From contig WEDG01005576.1 of the NCBI GenBank assembly GCA_017591395.1, positions 62,001 to 126,000 on the forward strand: a DNA stretch of 64,000 bases. The letters are read 5' to 3'. This DNA is from Schistocephalus solidus. Lineage: Eukaryota; Platyhelminthes; Cestoda; Diphyllobothriidea; Diphyllobothriidae. The notes under the pieces are model-generated. The model did not search any database. It was not told where the DNA came from and saw nothing but the letters and a program-made list of their open reading frames with translations. The position numbers and the translations under genes are program-made. Shown here piece after piece: positions 24,564 to 34,953 of the stretch; positions within the stretch are counted from its first letter, which is position 1; each line of letters opens with the position of its first letter.

Positions 24564-24715
24564 GTAATCTTGTACATGATCGTTTACTTTTTGCGTATTC
24601 GAAAGCCTTTAAGATGCATGTCTTATTCCTTTTTGCATGTTCAATTCCGCTTGCCTGCCTGCCCTCCCGACCGGATCTCGTCCTCCACTGTGTGCCTCCC
24701 TCCTCTTCTGTTCAG

Positions 24716-24861
24716 TGTTCGGGTTCGAGACATCAACGACGCCTTCAAGGAGTTGGGCCGCATGTGCATGATTCACCTGAAGAATGAACGTCCCCAGACT
24801 AAACTTACAATCTTACAGCAGGCCGTGTCACTGATCACCAGTCTAGAGCAACAAGTTCGCG
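24716..24861 (+). CDS. E-protein gene, alternative bHLH exon b (canonical HLH)
   Basis: A 146-nt exon preceded by a long pyrimidine tract and acceptor ctgttcag (ending 24715), with a strong donor gtaagt (24862). It completes the arginine codon and reads [18 protein letters not shown], then [11 protein letters not shown], then [19 protein letters not shown], matching the canonical E-protein HLH closely. The valine after RER is what I recall for vertebrate E47. It lies 152 bp after exon a. Because each exon enters in phase 2 and leaves in phase 1, splicing a to b would shift the frame, as would skipping both, so a transcript can use only one. The better splice sites suggest this is the default isoform (inference). 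Confidence 0.95.
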
Positions 24862-25562
24862 GTAAGTGAGCCCTCCCATCCTGCTGCATTCCATCCCATT
24901 CGCTCTCCTCCGTCGAGTAGCCGAAATTCACCTCGAGGGGCGGGATAGTTTTCGATTGTAGCCCCCACATCTAGTGCACCTTCCCGCCGACCTTCCTTTC
25001 TCGAGCCGGGAAGGTGGCTGGACCGAAGAATGGATGAGTCAGACATACGTTCGCACAGCGTGCGCTCTCTCACGGACACGCTGGCGTCGGTGTTCTTGAC
25101 CTGGTTAAATTGACAGCTATATTTTTCCGGTGCGTCGTCTGTGGAGCTTCCATCAATGCAGAGTTTAGGCCATATTAAGACGCAGGGATAAACTATCCTC
25201 CAAATCGCCAGGGAGTCAAATATACGAGGAGCCCTTTGATCCGCAAATAGTGCGTTCAGGCAAGAAAGAAATGTGCCTACTAAGTTGGGATAGTTGTTTG
25301 CCCATCAGTGTTCTTTAGCTTGTTGGCGAGTTTCTGGATGTTTAGCCATTCTAATCTGCCTAATATCACCGACTGGCCTGCTCTATTTAATGCCTTCTCT
25401 TATTTGCAATATACGTCTTAAATTTGCTTGGTCAGGTTCGATTGCTTGCGCGCCCCAAAACGGACCTTGCATAACCTTATGGGAATAAATTTTTGAGGGC
25501 ATGGAAACAGTGGACAGATTATAAGTGCCTTGAGTCGATTACAAGTAGGATCGGTAAGGATG

Positions 25563-25860
25563 ACTTATGTGGCTTCCTAAACGATGCAAGTTAGCAGGAC
25601 CCGCTCGCAGCACAGATGTCTTTGCGCCAAATTCCAGAGAAAAGGTGGCTAGCCTTATATTTATGGTTACGTTTGTGGTTCTTTTAACTGTAGGCTTTGG
25701 GGTGGGTATAGGGTTAAGATTACGACTACGCTGTAGGTTAAGGCTAGTGTTAGGGTTGTAACCCGGTAATATTTACTTTTCCTGGAAATATGCGCATAAA
25801 CACTTATTATGTGAGTGGGGCGTTCCTTTTCCCCTATCCTGTTTAGGGGTTCATATAAGT
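25563..25860. mobile_element. Non-autonomous TIR element with telomere-like core, copy 2
   Basis: The left end starts acttatgtggcttcctaaac. The right end, read on the opposite strand from 25860, starts acttatatgaacccctaaac. The right side shares gtggggcgttcctttt and cctgtttagg with copy 1 (9697-9735). The inner left side shares tttgcgccaaattcca (25620-25635) with tttgcactaaattcca of copy 1 (9412-9427). The core (about 25665-25760) is again TTAGGG-like, for example ttaaggctagtgttagggtt. It is more diverged and about 100 bp shorter than copy 1. It lies in the intron after exon b. Confidence 0.7.
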
Positions 25861-26289
25861 AATTCATATCTTTGTATCATTAAGATCTCTGGTCTTTGGG
25901 CATTCGTTAATATGCTCAATGACTAGTCCGAAAGCCCACAGGTTGATATACGGCAGACTCAACTGTCGAAATCGTGCTTAATCAACATGTACCTAATCTA
26001 CCTACATCTAATCTACTGCCTGCACCATTCCGTTTGGTCCGAAACGGTTGTGTGTTTCCGCCTCTGAACTATGGCGCGAATCCAGCTGTACGATGGGAAT
26101 AGGAATAGTAGAGGATTTTGCGCGTGGGGCCTTTCTAGAGAGACAAAGTGGAGTTCCGAAGTATGTAAAATGTAAGCAATAATATTTGAGTCACATGCTT
26201 GTTGTACTGCATAGGGAGGGGTTGTTTTTTGGGGGGGTTGGAGGGTATTACCCACAACCGCTTCCAACCCTACAATGCAATAAGGGAGT

Positions 26290-26940
26290 GCCGGACGTTC
26301 AGTGGTTTGTCCATCGCAAGTGACGAGACCACCGCACTACCGGGAGGAGGAGGAGGAGCAGTAGTGATTCGTAAATTTTTTATTGTGAATGTGACTTTAT
26401 ATGTGCCTCGCTCTTTATTTCTTTATCGTTCATCTTCCAATGGCAAGGCAGTCCGGACGATTGGCCACAGTCGTGACAAGGCTGTGCAACCTGTCTACGC
26501 GGGCCAAACATGATCCGGTCCCTTAATATAAACGCACTAGACTTTCACGGGAGGTATCTTATCTCACATTATCTCCCATGTCCCCGCAATGACTGGTCTG
26601 CAGCAAATCAACCGTCAGACTCGTGCCACGCAGGGAGTTCGATCTCGCATAAACACTCACAGTATGAAGAACCCTGGTGCATTCTGACCTTCGCTGCAAA
26701 GGAGCACCAAATTGATGCCTCAACTGGCAACCTTCGGAATCACGTCTTTTAGCGCGTCAGATTTATTACAGTAGAGGGCCTGTCCAATTGTCGCGGAGAA
26801 GGACTCTTCAGCACCGGCCTCACTTTTCACTCGTTCTCCGATGTTTCAATGACCTCTCCGAGCCTACCAGCCGATGAGATTGGGCGCAGCGGCTGACCTG
26901 GTGTGAACCCCTGTTTAGGGCTAACTGTACGCATTTACTG
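26290..26940. repeat. Dispersed repeat family R, copy 2
   Basis: It shares the start-side block (gtccatcgcaagtgacg, 26308-26324) and the block with gcaaccttcggaatcacg and ttttagcgcgtcag (26728-26760) with the other copies. It is strongly diverged, with no conserved frame. Confidence 0.5.
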
Positions 26941-28190
26941 CAATACTTAAAGATTGATGTGGACTGAACGGGATGGGGCCCGACTACCTCATGTGGTGAG
27001 CCAATATGGCCACTGTTTTGTTCCGGTGCAACAACGCTACGGTCCGTTTGGTAGAAAACCAGTGCATTTGCGGCAGAAGTGGAACTTCTTTCGTTACGCT
27101 GTTTTTACTTGGCGTTGGGATTGTGATGGGCTAACTAGACTGATGCTGTTACAGTCTTCTACATCATAATTGCGTTCATGCGCACGCTATTACTGTGGCC
27201 TGGGTAGTGCTGCTTTTCGTCCAGTATGGCATGTGAAGTGCCTTGGTTCTCTGCACAGTTCGCATCTCTAAACACAGTTTCTTATGCGAAGAGCAAACTC
27301 TCTGGAAACGACTTCATGAGCAAAATCATTGAGAACCGGATCCCCGATGCTAGCTCTATCCTTAAAATTCAAAAATCCTCCACATCGAACTGTTGCGGCG
27401 TTCACTTCAACGCAACGCTGAAACTGCACGAGTCAGTCATGCTACCAACTCTGCCATGCGATGCAAAGGCGTGGTCGTCTCTCAGCGCGAAACTTCACTT
27501 CAACCACATCTTCCTTTGGATGATCCTTAAGGTTAAATGGTGAGATTCGGGCCTCATTTCTTATGGTTCTGGAATCGATTGACGTACTGAGGATCTTTCC
27601 TAGGTTTTGGCAGAGGAGACTTCATTCAGTAACTCGGTCCCTTGTAGTGTACATCCTATTCCAATATTTCTGTTGACCCTACAATATCAGGAAGTATTCA
27701 GGGTCGTCATGGGGGCCGACTAACCTTCATCTATATGCGCCAAATTTGAGGGGATACCTTGAAACAACTTACCGAACGATTCTTAGGTGTAAGTATACGT
27801 CAATGATTCTCTGCGCACGACATTGGAGTCTATTAGGATTTAAAACACTAAATAAAGCAAAACAAATAGGAGACTGACATGCAAAGAAGCACACTAATGT
27901 ACTATCCGCGCGCTTCGAATTTAGTTTGAAATATTCGACCTCCAGGAGTTTTACCTTTAACGGGATATCTGTCTACCAAACGCCCTCACGACTAGTTGGC
28001 ATAAAGAATTCGATTCTATTCTGCAAAACGTTCATCCTTACAAATCTACACCGGACATCCAATAACGGCTGAGTCGTTCTCCTCATATCGTTTATCCGCT
28101 TAAAAAGTCGTTTCATACCTTTAAAAACGCTTGAACTTTATTTACTCAATAACGGTTTTCGGACAAATGCCGTTGGAACATTATGCAAAA

Positions 28191-28270
28191 TGCCCACCGA
28201 GAGCCGGAATTGAACTCGGACAACTAAAACGTGAGATGGACGTTATCACCACTAGACCACTGACGGGTGG
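28191..28270 (-). repeat. tRNA-like unit 1 (SINE part)
   Basis: On the minus strand: A-box-like tggtctagtggtgataac and B-box-like gagttcaattccggc about 30 nt later. The arm pairing is imperfect. This is a tRNA-derived repeat, not a credible tRNA gene. Confidence 0.55.
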
Positions 28271-28307
28271 CAGCCAAGTGTGCTAAAACTCTTGGCTCCC
28301 GGTTGGT

Positions 28308-28377
28308 GACCTCGTAGCTCAGTTGGCTGTACTAAAGCCTTCGCCTTGTTGACATTGGTCCGAATCCCACCGAGGCT
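28308..28377 (+). repeat. tRNA-like unit 2, degenerate
   Basis: Ends gacctcg and cgaggct can pair as an acceptor stem. The D-arm region tagctcagttggc and the B-box-like ggtccgaatccc are present, but the D-arm 3' side is deleted. It is followed by tcacaagtgggtcaaatgaa, also found after unit 3. Confidence 0.6.
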
Positions 28378-28598
28378 ACCGACTTTTCACAAGTGGGTCA
28401 AATGAAGTATTCAAATCTGCCAAAATCCTCTACTAATTGATTGTTCCTGGTAGTCATCTGCTGGATTTAAGTTTGATTGCCTAGGAAATCCTGCTTAGGC
28501 AGTCAGCTTGCTATATCAGAATTGGTGATTCAATACGTTGCAGTAGGATGGGCGGGTAACTTGACCCAAGTGTGATACAACTCACGGCTCCTGGTGGG

Positions 28599-28680
28599 GG
28601 CCTCGTTGCTCAGTTAGCTAGAGCGTTGGCTTTACTAAAGCCTTCCCTTTGCTGTCGTGGGTTCGAATCCCCCCGACGCC
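28599..28680 (+). repeat. tRNA-like unit 3, near-complete cloverleaf
   Basis: Acceptor ends ggcctcg and cgacgcc pair with one mismatch. The D arm is gctc/gagc. The anticodon arm ggct-ttactaa-agcc has U33 and A37 and would give anticodon ACU. A long variable region follows, then a T arm with gggttcgaatccc. The 82-nt length and long variable part resemble a class II tRNA. The diverged sister at 28308 and the shared downstream sequence argue for a tRNA-derived SINE rather than a working tRNA gene. Confidence 0.6.
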
Positions 28681-28730
28681 GCCGAGTTATCCACAAGTTG
28701 GTCAAATGAACTACACTTAAATGGCAAAAT

Positions 28731-28803
28731 GACGCGTGCACCGACTTTGAACCGGGGAGCTCGCAAGCAGTAAGCCGCCGTGGTAATTAATGCACTACAT
28801 CCG
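28731..28803 (-). repeat. tRNA-like unit 4 (SINE part)
   Basis: On the minus strand: gatgtagtgcattaattacc (A-box region) and the B-box-like ccggttcaaagtcgg. Degenerate. It pairs head-to-head in orientation with unit 3, as unit 1 does with unit 2. Confidence 0.5.
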
Positions 28804-30030
28804 CAGGCTTGCTCTCAAAGCCTAGTAAATACTCTACAAGAGACTTATGTAGAAAACTCATGCAATGGTTGGGAAGCGATAGCCTCTGAGTTGAAGCAAC
28901 TAGAGGAAGATGTTAAACATATGAAGCAAACTATCCACAGGACTTTTGCTGCAAACTATCAACTGACGTTAACCATGCAAACTTTTACTCGGAGTAGAGC
29001 GAGGGCCATCCTGTATAATGAATCACCAGAAAGGAGGAAAGTGATATGTAAGACATCTGTAAACAATAGTCCGATAGCACCTCGAGAAGTGCAATATAAT
29101 AAGAAGAAAACCGCACATACTACCACAGTGAATGGTCACCAGAGTCTGAAGTGGCATATGTCAAAGTCGCTATTCAAGCAAACGCAAGTGCAAAATTAAG
29201 TTGACAAAGATATACCAACAGAAGTAGTAAAAGGGGATGCAACAGCTAACAATCTATGCAGACAGCCATCAAACAGTTAGCACATTTTCGAAGGCTAACT
29301 TAGAGGTGAAATCAACCAGCGCAATGCCATATAGCAGTGTACCAATGGCGAAATTAGCTACCATTACGCATTCTCGCATCAACAGAGTTGAAGCTCAAGT
29401 TAAGAAAGCGTCCACTTCGAGGAGATCAAGTACTCAACAGAGCCCTATGAGTAAAGGCCATTTGAATGGAGTACAATACATGATCATCTATGATGCCTTA
29501 TCTACAGCAGCAGATGAGTTGCACGGAGTGAAATGAACCAATAGCGCAGCTGTCTCCTTTTTGCCAGTCCACTTAGACAGAGCTAGTGTATCAGTGAATG
29601 ATAATCACGCTGCTGGAAACATTGGAGTGCCCGGTAAAGGTGACTGCATCATAATCCAGGGTCTATAAGAGTCACCCGTTAACACCTCCAAGGAACGAAT
29701 TGCCCCCGACGTCGATCGATTTCAGGAACTCATCAACAAAATTCTGCAACCATCGGAGGAAATAACCATCCCAAAGGCCTTTCGTCTTGTAAGTCAGTTA
29801 AATGCCACCTCGCAGATACGACCGCGATCCCTCAAAGTCGTCCTAGGCGACAATGAACAAGCGAAATTAATCCTTTCCAGGCGTTTTCGACTGAAACATT
29901 CGCACAAGAGTGCTTTTTCAGCCGGTTCACTCTCCACCGAACGAATGAAGCGTCATGAATTAGTCCTGGAATTGAGAACATGGCGCACCAACGGAGAATA
30001 GAACCGGATAATTTACAAAGATCAGCTAGT
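28790..30030 (+). pseudogene. ORF1 relic of the intronic non-LTR element
   Basis: This begins with a coiled-coil-like stretch (LKQLEEDVKHMKQTIHR at about 28893-28945). After several breaks comes a domain matching the ORF1 of the element at 61.6 kb: a CIIIQGL-like start (29648-29670), RPRSLKVVL (29825-29851) and ERMKRHELVLELR (29938-29977). In related elements this is a nucleic-acid-binding ORF1 protein. Multiple stops and frame changes make it non-functional. Confidence 0.7.
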
Positions 30031-30047
30031 AAAACGACTGCCCCACT

Positions 30048-30683
30048 GTGGATCAAACCGGTGCGTATGACCGCACAGCTACTCCATTAGACTGGGTCGG
30101 GGCTAAACACGGATCTCGCCTTAACTCAAAGCTGACATTCATGTACACTAAGGCGCAAAGCCTCCTATCAAAAATGGCTGAACTGAGAATCCATATTTGT
30201 GACCTGCTCCCAGTCGTTATCTCAATAACAGATACCTGGTTGGCGGAACAGGTTGATGGCATAGTGCTTGCATTTCCTGGATTCCAAATGTTTCGCAGAG
30301 ACAGAAAATCGAATCGGTGGACGCATAGCAACATTCGTAAAGAATGGTTTGCATGTTTCAGATGTTTCTATGTTGACTGTACGGGAGAAATATGGTTGAC
30401 CGTAAGAGCAACAGGTTCTCAAAGCCTTGATATCTTAGCGGTGTATCGAGCCCCTGGAAAAGACTATGAAGGTGATGCCAAATTGCTGAATGAGATCAAG
30501 GTATTTGCTACGCAGCCGAATACTCTCATCATGAGGGCTTTAATGCACCTAATATTGACTGGAACTCCGCCTCCGCCGACTGCTCTGAAACAGCATTTAA
30601 TCAGCAGCTTCTGTGTACAACAGGCAATTTGCTTCTTACCCAACATTTATTTCCGGCGAGAGTTTGCGAGGGCCAGCAGATGA
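30048..30683 (+). pseudogene. Endonuclease domain relic of the non-LTR element
   Basis: An open stretch of 211 codons containing the start of an APE-like endonuclease: KLTFMYTKAQSLLSKMAEL, then the conserved TDTWL (the catalytic Glu of the usual TETWL is Asp here) and the later LDILAVYRAPGKD. The GDFN catalytic region is deleted or scrambled after about 30530. It is homologous to the endonuclease at 62.97-63.7 kb. Confidence 0.75.
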
Positions 30684-30689
30684 ACTGTC

Positions 30690-31290
30690 TATCCTGTGTT
30701 CACTAGGTCGCCTCAGAACATCGATGTTGTGAGTTGTTTACCCCCTTTAGGCAAGAGCGACCATGTGGTTCTCATGTGGGAGTACACATAATTCTCTTTG
30801 CTGGCTCAACCGCTTGATCTCCGAACAAATATTTGGCGTGGGGATTTCGAACAGATGAAAAAAAGATTTTTCTCCTATCGACTGGACATCAATATTCTCC
30901 GACCTTATCGACGAGACTTGGGGTCAATTCCAAGACGTGGTCCTCAACCTCATTTCTAAACACTGTCTAATCATACGAAGAAGGCTAACAAACAGACCTC
31001 GCTGGTTGACTCCATCCTTAAAGAAGAAATTTGGCAAGGAGAGAAAAATATGGAAAAGATCCCGCATTGATAAGACGCTGGAATCCCTCAATAGTTACAA
31101 GTTGCAGAGAAACCGGGTCAAAATTCTCATCGCCAGAAATCGATGGGTCTTCGAAAAGGATCTATTTAATCGTGTCACGGTTCATTCCCTACTCCTTTAC
31201 AGTTATATAACGCAGAGCACACGGAACAATGATCCAATTCCACTATTGCGGACTGTCGAGGGCGCGGAAATCTCAGAGGACAAATGATAA
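30690..31290 (+). pseudogene. Linker region between endonuclease and RT of the non-LTR element
   Basis: It contains WTSIFSDLIDETWGQFQDVV (about 30886-30945) and RPRWLTPSLKKKFGKERKIW (about 30993-31052), both matching the segment at 63770-63950 of the second element. Frame breaks are present before 30880. Confidence 0.7.
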
Positions 31291-31371
31291 GGCTGAACAT
31301 CTTTCTCAGTTCTTCCAGTCCGTCGTAATAACAGAACCTGTCTTTTTTCAACCACTTGGGAAGATGAGGTT

Positions 31372-32450
31372 ATGTCTACCATGGAAACAGTCTGCTTCAC
31401 CGAAGAAATCATTAAGGAAGAGTTGCTAAACCTGAAAGAGTCGACCTCTCCAGGTCCCGATGCAATCCCGGCCAAGCTGTTGAAGGGGATAACTTCTGAA
31501 ACGGCCAAACCGCTAACCTTATTCTTCCAGGAGTCGCTTGCTACTAAGTGTCTACCCTCCGATTGGAAGACCGCAACCATCACTCCGCCATTCAAAAACA
31601 GAAACCGAGCGTTTGCAAATAATTGTGTCAGGGATCTTGCCTGTGATGTCCTCCTGTTCGCTGAAGACATAAAACTGTGGAAAGTAGTTCATAATACGGC
31701 AGACGAAGACCATCTGTAACTGATCTTGAACCGGCTCGAGGACGGGTCAAAGCGCTGGCTTGTGCCGTTCAATGTTAGTAAGTGCAATTTTCTTCAAACT
31801 GGTCACTGTGGAGCGTCCAATCCGAGGATTTACTTTCTAAATGGTACACCATTGCAACCAGTTGACAGTCAGAAGGACTTGGGCTTGTGAATTACATCGT
31901 TACTCAAATCAACACGGAACTGCACGAAGGTGGCCAAGTCAGCCATGTCTGTATTGCAACTCATCGGGTGCGCCTTTATGGAATTTGAAAAAAGACATGT
32001 CTTCAAAATATTTAAAAGCTTCGTGCGGCCGCATCTATAATATGTCATACAGGTATGGAGACCTTGCACGGCCAAGGATAGTACCATCTTGGAGAATGTC
32101 TACAGGCGGGCGACAAAAATGGCAAAAGGCCTGCGAACGCTTACCTATGAAAACAGACTCTCAGCCCTCAGCCTATTTCCCCTTTCCTGCAGGCAACTAC
32201 GAGGGATCTCATACTAACCTCTCGCATTATGAAAGGCCTGGACCGTTACTTTATTCTCAATTATTTTTTCACTCTGACTAACATGCCCACCTTGCGAAGT
32301 CACCCATTAAAACTACGCACAAGTAAAGCAAAGATCGATGACGCAAGCACTTCTTCAGTAACAGTGGTTGCAGCGTCGAACGCTCTGCACGCGGATGTTT
32401 TTCTCTACCACCATGAATTTCTTTAAGCGCAAACTCGACGCTTACCAAAC
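31372..32450 (+). pseudogene. Reverse transcriptase relic with internal deletion
   Basis: It starts LKESTSPGPDAIPAKLLKG (about 31431-31487), the usual beginning of a non-LTR RT. At about 31615 it jumps to LLFAEDIKLW (about 31652-31681), the C-motif region (usual FADDIKLW), so roughly 120 residues holding the RT palm are missing. The C-terminal third (to about 32450) matches the RT at 58.9-60.4 kb in several frames. It cannot be active. Confidence 0.8.
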
Positions 32451-33173
32451 CCCTTATATTTAAGTTACGTGTAATTATACTACTCACAATAACTGAGTAG
32501 CCATTTAAGTGTATTTTGACTAGACAATGGCTGCTTGTTTTTCCCCGGTCATCATAGAAAAGTCTTTTCAGTTTTCCTTATTTATCCATGTTTTCTTAGC
32601 CTCTTTATAACCAATAGGGAGCTGAAAGGCGTTCGCTTATCTTTCTCTTAATAAAACTGAACCCACGTTCCTTCCGTATTACTTCGAAGAATTGGACACG
32701 TGAGAATCCATGGCAAAAAACCCGCCTTAGCTTCTATCGTCGTGCTCTTGCCTAGTCAGAGAACTACACTTTTACCCAATTGCCATCAACGGAAGCTCTT
32801 AACTCTTTATCCAGAACCTACCTACAGCGTCTAGACTCAAAATGAGAGCCTCCTATTTGCTCCAAAATTTGTATACTTTGACCACGACAGCGGGTATGCG
32901 TTGCAGCCCAAACCTGTGTTAACTCCGTCAGTTTTGAGCGCAAAAGTGCTTTACCCTAGCGTTTTGCTCGACAGTTTTACCGTCGGTTTTGACGATGTCC
33001 ATCGTATGCTCCACAGCATTCTGCTCAGTGCCCATGTCGCACGCATGTTTGGTCCACTTCATAATTGTTGTTCCGTCCCCTCCCCTTCCAAACTGTGCTT
33101 CCTTTCCCCCCTTCCTCCCCCATGCCTAACCTTACACCCCAGTAAGCCGGTGTACTGTCCTTCTGTTGCGCAG

Positions 33174-33392
33174 AAAGGAACCTCAACCCAAAGCAGGCCT
33201 GCCTTCGTCGTAGAGAAGAGGAAAAGAGCGAAGAAGTGTCTGCTAGTGACAGCGGGGCTGTCCTTGCTTGCCCACCGTTAGGTGCTTCGTTTGCTCGTAA
33301 CGTGAAATTGCCACCACCGTCAGTCGAGGGACCTCCGGTTGGCCCACCTCTGCCGGTACCTACTAGTGTTGCTGGGCATTCCTACGAAACAG
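33174..33392 (+). CDS. E-protein gene, exon after the bHLH
   Basis: A 219-nt exon with acceptor tctgttgcgcag (ending 33173) and donor gtactt (33393). It enters in phase 1 and leaves in phase 1. Joined to either bHLH exon it continues VR-ERNLNPKQACLRRREEEK, the hallmark of E proteins immediately C-terminal to the HLH (vertebrate consensus ERNLNPKAACLKRREEEK, from memory). After that come an acidic/Ser part and a Pro-rich stretch (LPPPSVEGPPVGPPLPVP). This exon settles that both bHLH exons belong to this gene and fixes the exit phase at 1. Confidence 0.94.
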
Positions 33393-34953
33393 GTACTTTC
33401 TTTTCTCCCGATATGACCGATATATACTGTGTGTTAAAAGTATTTGATTTTATTTAGGAGTTTTTTGAGCATTGCATAAATTCCTTTTCGTATCCTTTCT
33501 TCGAGCTCTTTAAGGAATTCTCTTTGGTCTTCAACGGTAGCCTTGAGCAGCGAATCCAAGCGAGTTCGGGATATATCTGTTTGTCGACTCTGGTGCCGTC
33601 ATCCTATTAACGGCGAAGGATGCACTCAGCCTGGCCTGTGTCATCGTATGGCAAGAAGTTCATCTTCTTCACGCCAAGTCCCCTTGCACATTTATCATTC
33701 TTCTATTCACATAATCTCAAACGGCTGGCAAAACATGCTCAACCACCAGTGTGATAGCAGATTCAATTTTTTCGGCCTAACTACTGGCCTGCGTGTCCGT
33801 AGACAAATGGTTACAAACTTGTTGGGCGAAAGCCCGGCCAACAAGCATCCAGGGGGCAAACCTGGAGGGGTGTCTAGCTGCTGATCTAACCCAAGACGGA
33901 AATTTATGGAAAATTCGTCAACCAAATGAGTTTTATGATGAGACAGGTACAACTCGCTGTCTACGGGTACTGCGTTTAAGGGCCTGGTGGAACTCGAGAA
34001 CTCAGCTTGAAATGCATTTGACGGGAGTTAAGGACCACAGCTGCCCGCGAATAAATGAAATCTGCAAATGCTCGAGACTCCTCTAAAAACGCTTTTATGT
34101 GTCTATTTTAATCTTCAAACACCAAATATACACCGTAATATTATTTCGAAGTTATCTTACAACATACCCCTTAAAAATGTATGGAACATCTACCCTTGTT
34201 ATTTTTACCAAAGCGAAAGCTTATCAAGTTACTGCTATATATACACTTTATTGGCCTTTGTTTATGTTTATATTAATAGTTTAAAAGTGAGAAATCATTT
34301 TTTATAACGAAACCTGAATTAAGCCACAAAAATAAGTACAAAATAAATAACGAATATTTGGGTTATGTTCGACACAGAAAGATCCGCGAATACTGATGTG
34401 TGACAAGGCAGGAGCCAACTGTACATGGGTTACGGTCCATGCTAAGATGACATAGATCCTGTGCAGCACTGGTTCTAGGTGTTATGAACATGAAAACTTT
34501 GCTTTAAACCCAAGAACGGGGTTCAGATTTATCGTAAGGTGCAGATAAAGATTTCTGTAAAATACAGAAACCCCCGTTACGACTAACACGGGCTGAAAAT
34601 CCGTTCAGATAACCAAATATGAATGTTAACCCTAGTATTCTTTTTTATTTCAAGTTTATTGAACATTTTGAGAAGATTCGTGTTGAAATCAAATCTCGGC
34701 AACTGTTAAAACTTTGGGTTCAATTTTAAACCTTCAACTTCAACCACGTGCCTTATATTCTTTCTCTTTGACGTTCCTGCATCTTTTCGTTATTCTAGTC
34801 ATGCATTCTCACCGAATTAAAGTCAAGTACTTGTTTTAAATCTTCGGAGATCTCAAAGTTAGCGAAGAGGCGCTGCGGTTTTAATTTAGGGACTTATCCG
34901 TTAGGAATATTCTCTAAAAAATATCACCACTTTACCTTTCGTATTCCACACAG

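Larger units (their letters stand above)
28060..32480 (+). mobile_element. Old non-LTR retrotransposon in the E-protein intron, sense strand
   Basis: The 5' end is recognised by aacggctgagtcgttc (28064-28079), shared with the element at 61.4 kb (61453-61468). The element runs through ORF1 relics, an APE-type endonuclease and a reverse transcriptase C-terminal half to about 32.48 kb, which is the complete order of a Jockey/CR1-type element. It carries many stops and frameshifts and has lost the RT core. A block of tRNA-like units (28191-28803) sits between its 5' end and ORF1. It lies in the 8.3-kb intron after exon b, on the same strand as the host gene. Confidence 0.8.

Noticed and set aside
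28599..28680. A functional tRNA gene (anticodon ACU)
   Set aside because: The acceptor and T arms have mismatches, a degraded sister lies 290 bp upstream, and both share downstream repeat sequence, which points to a tRNA-derived SINE.
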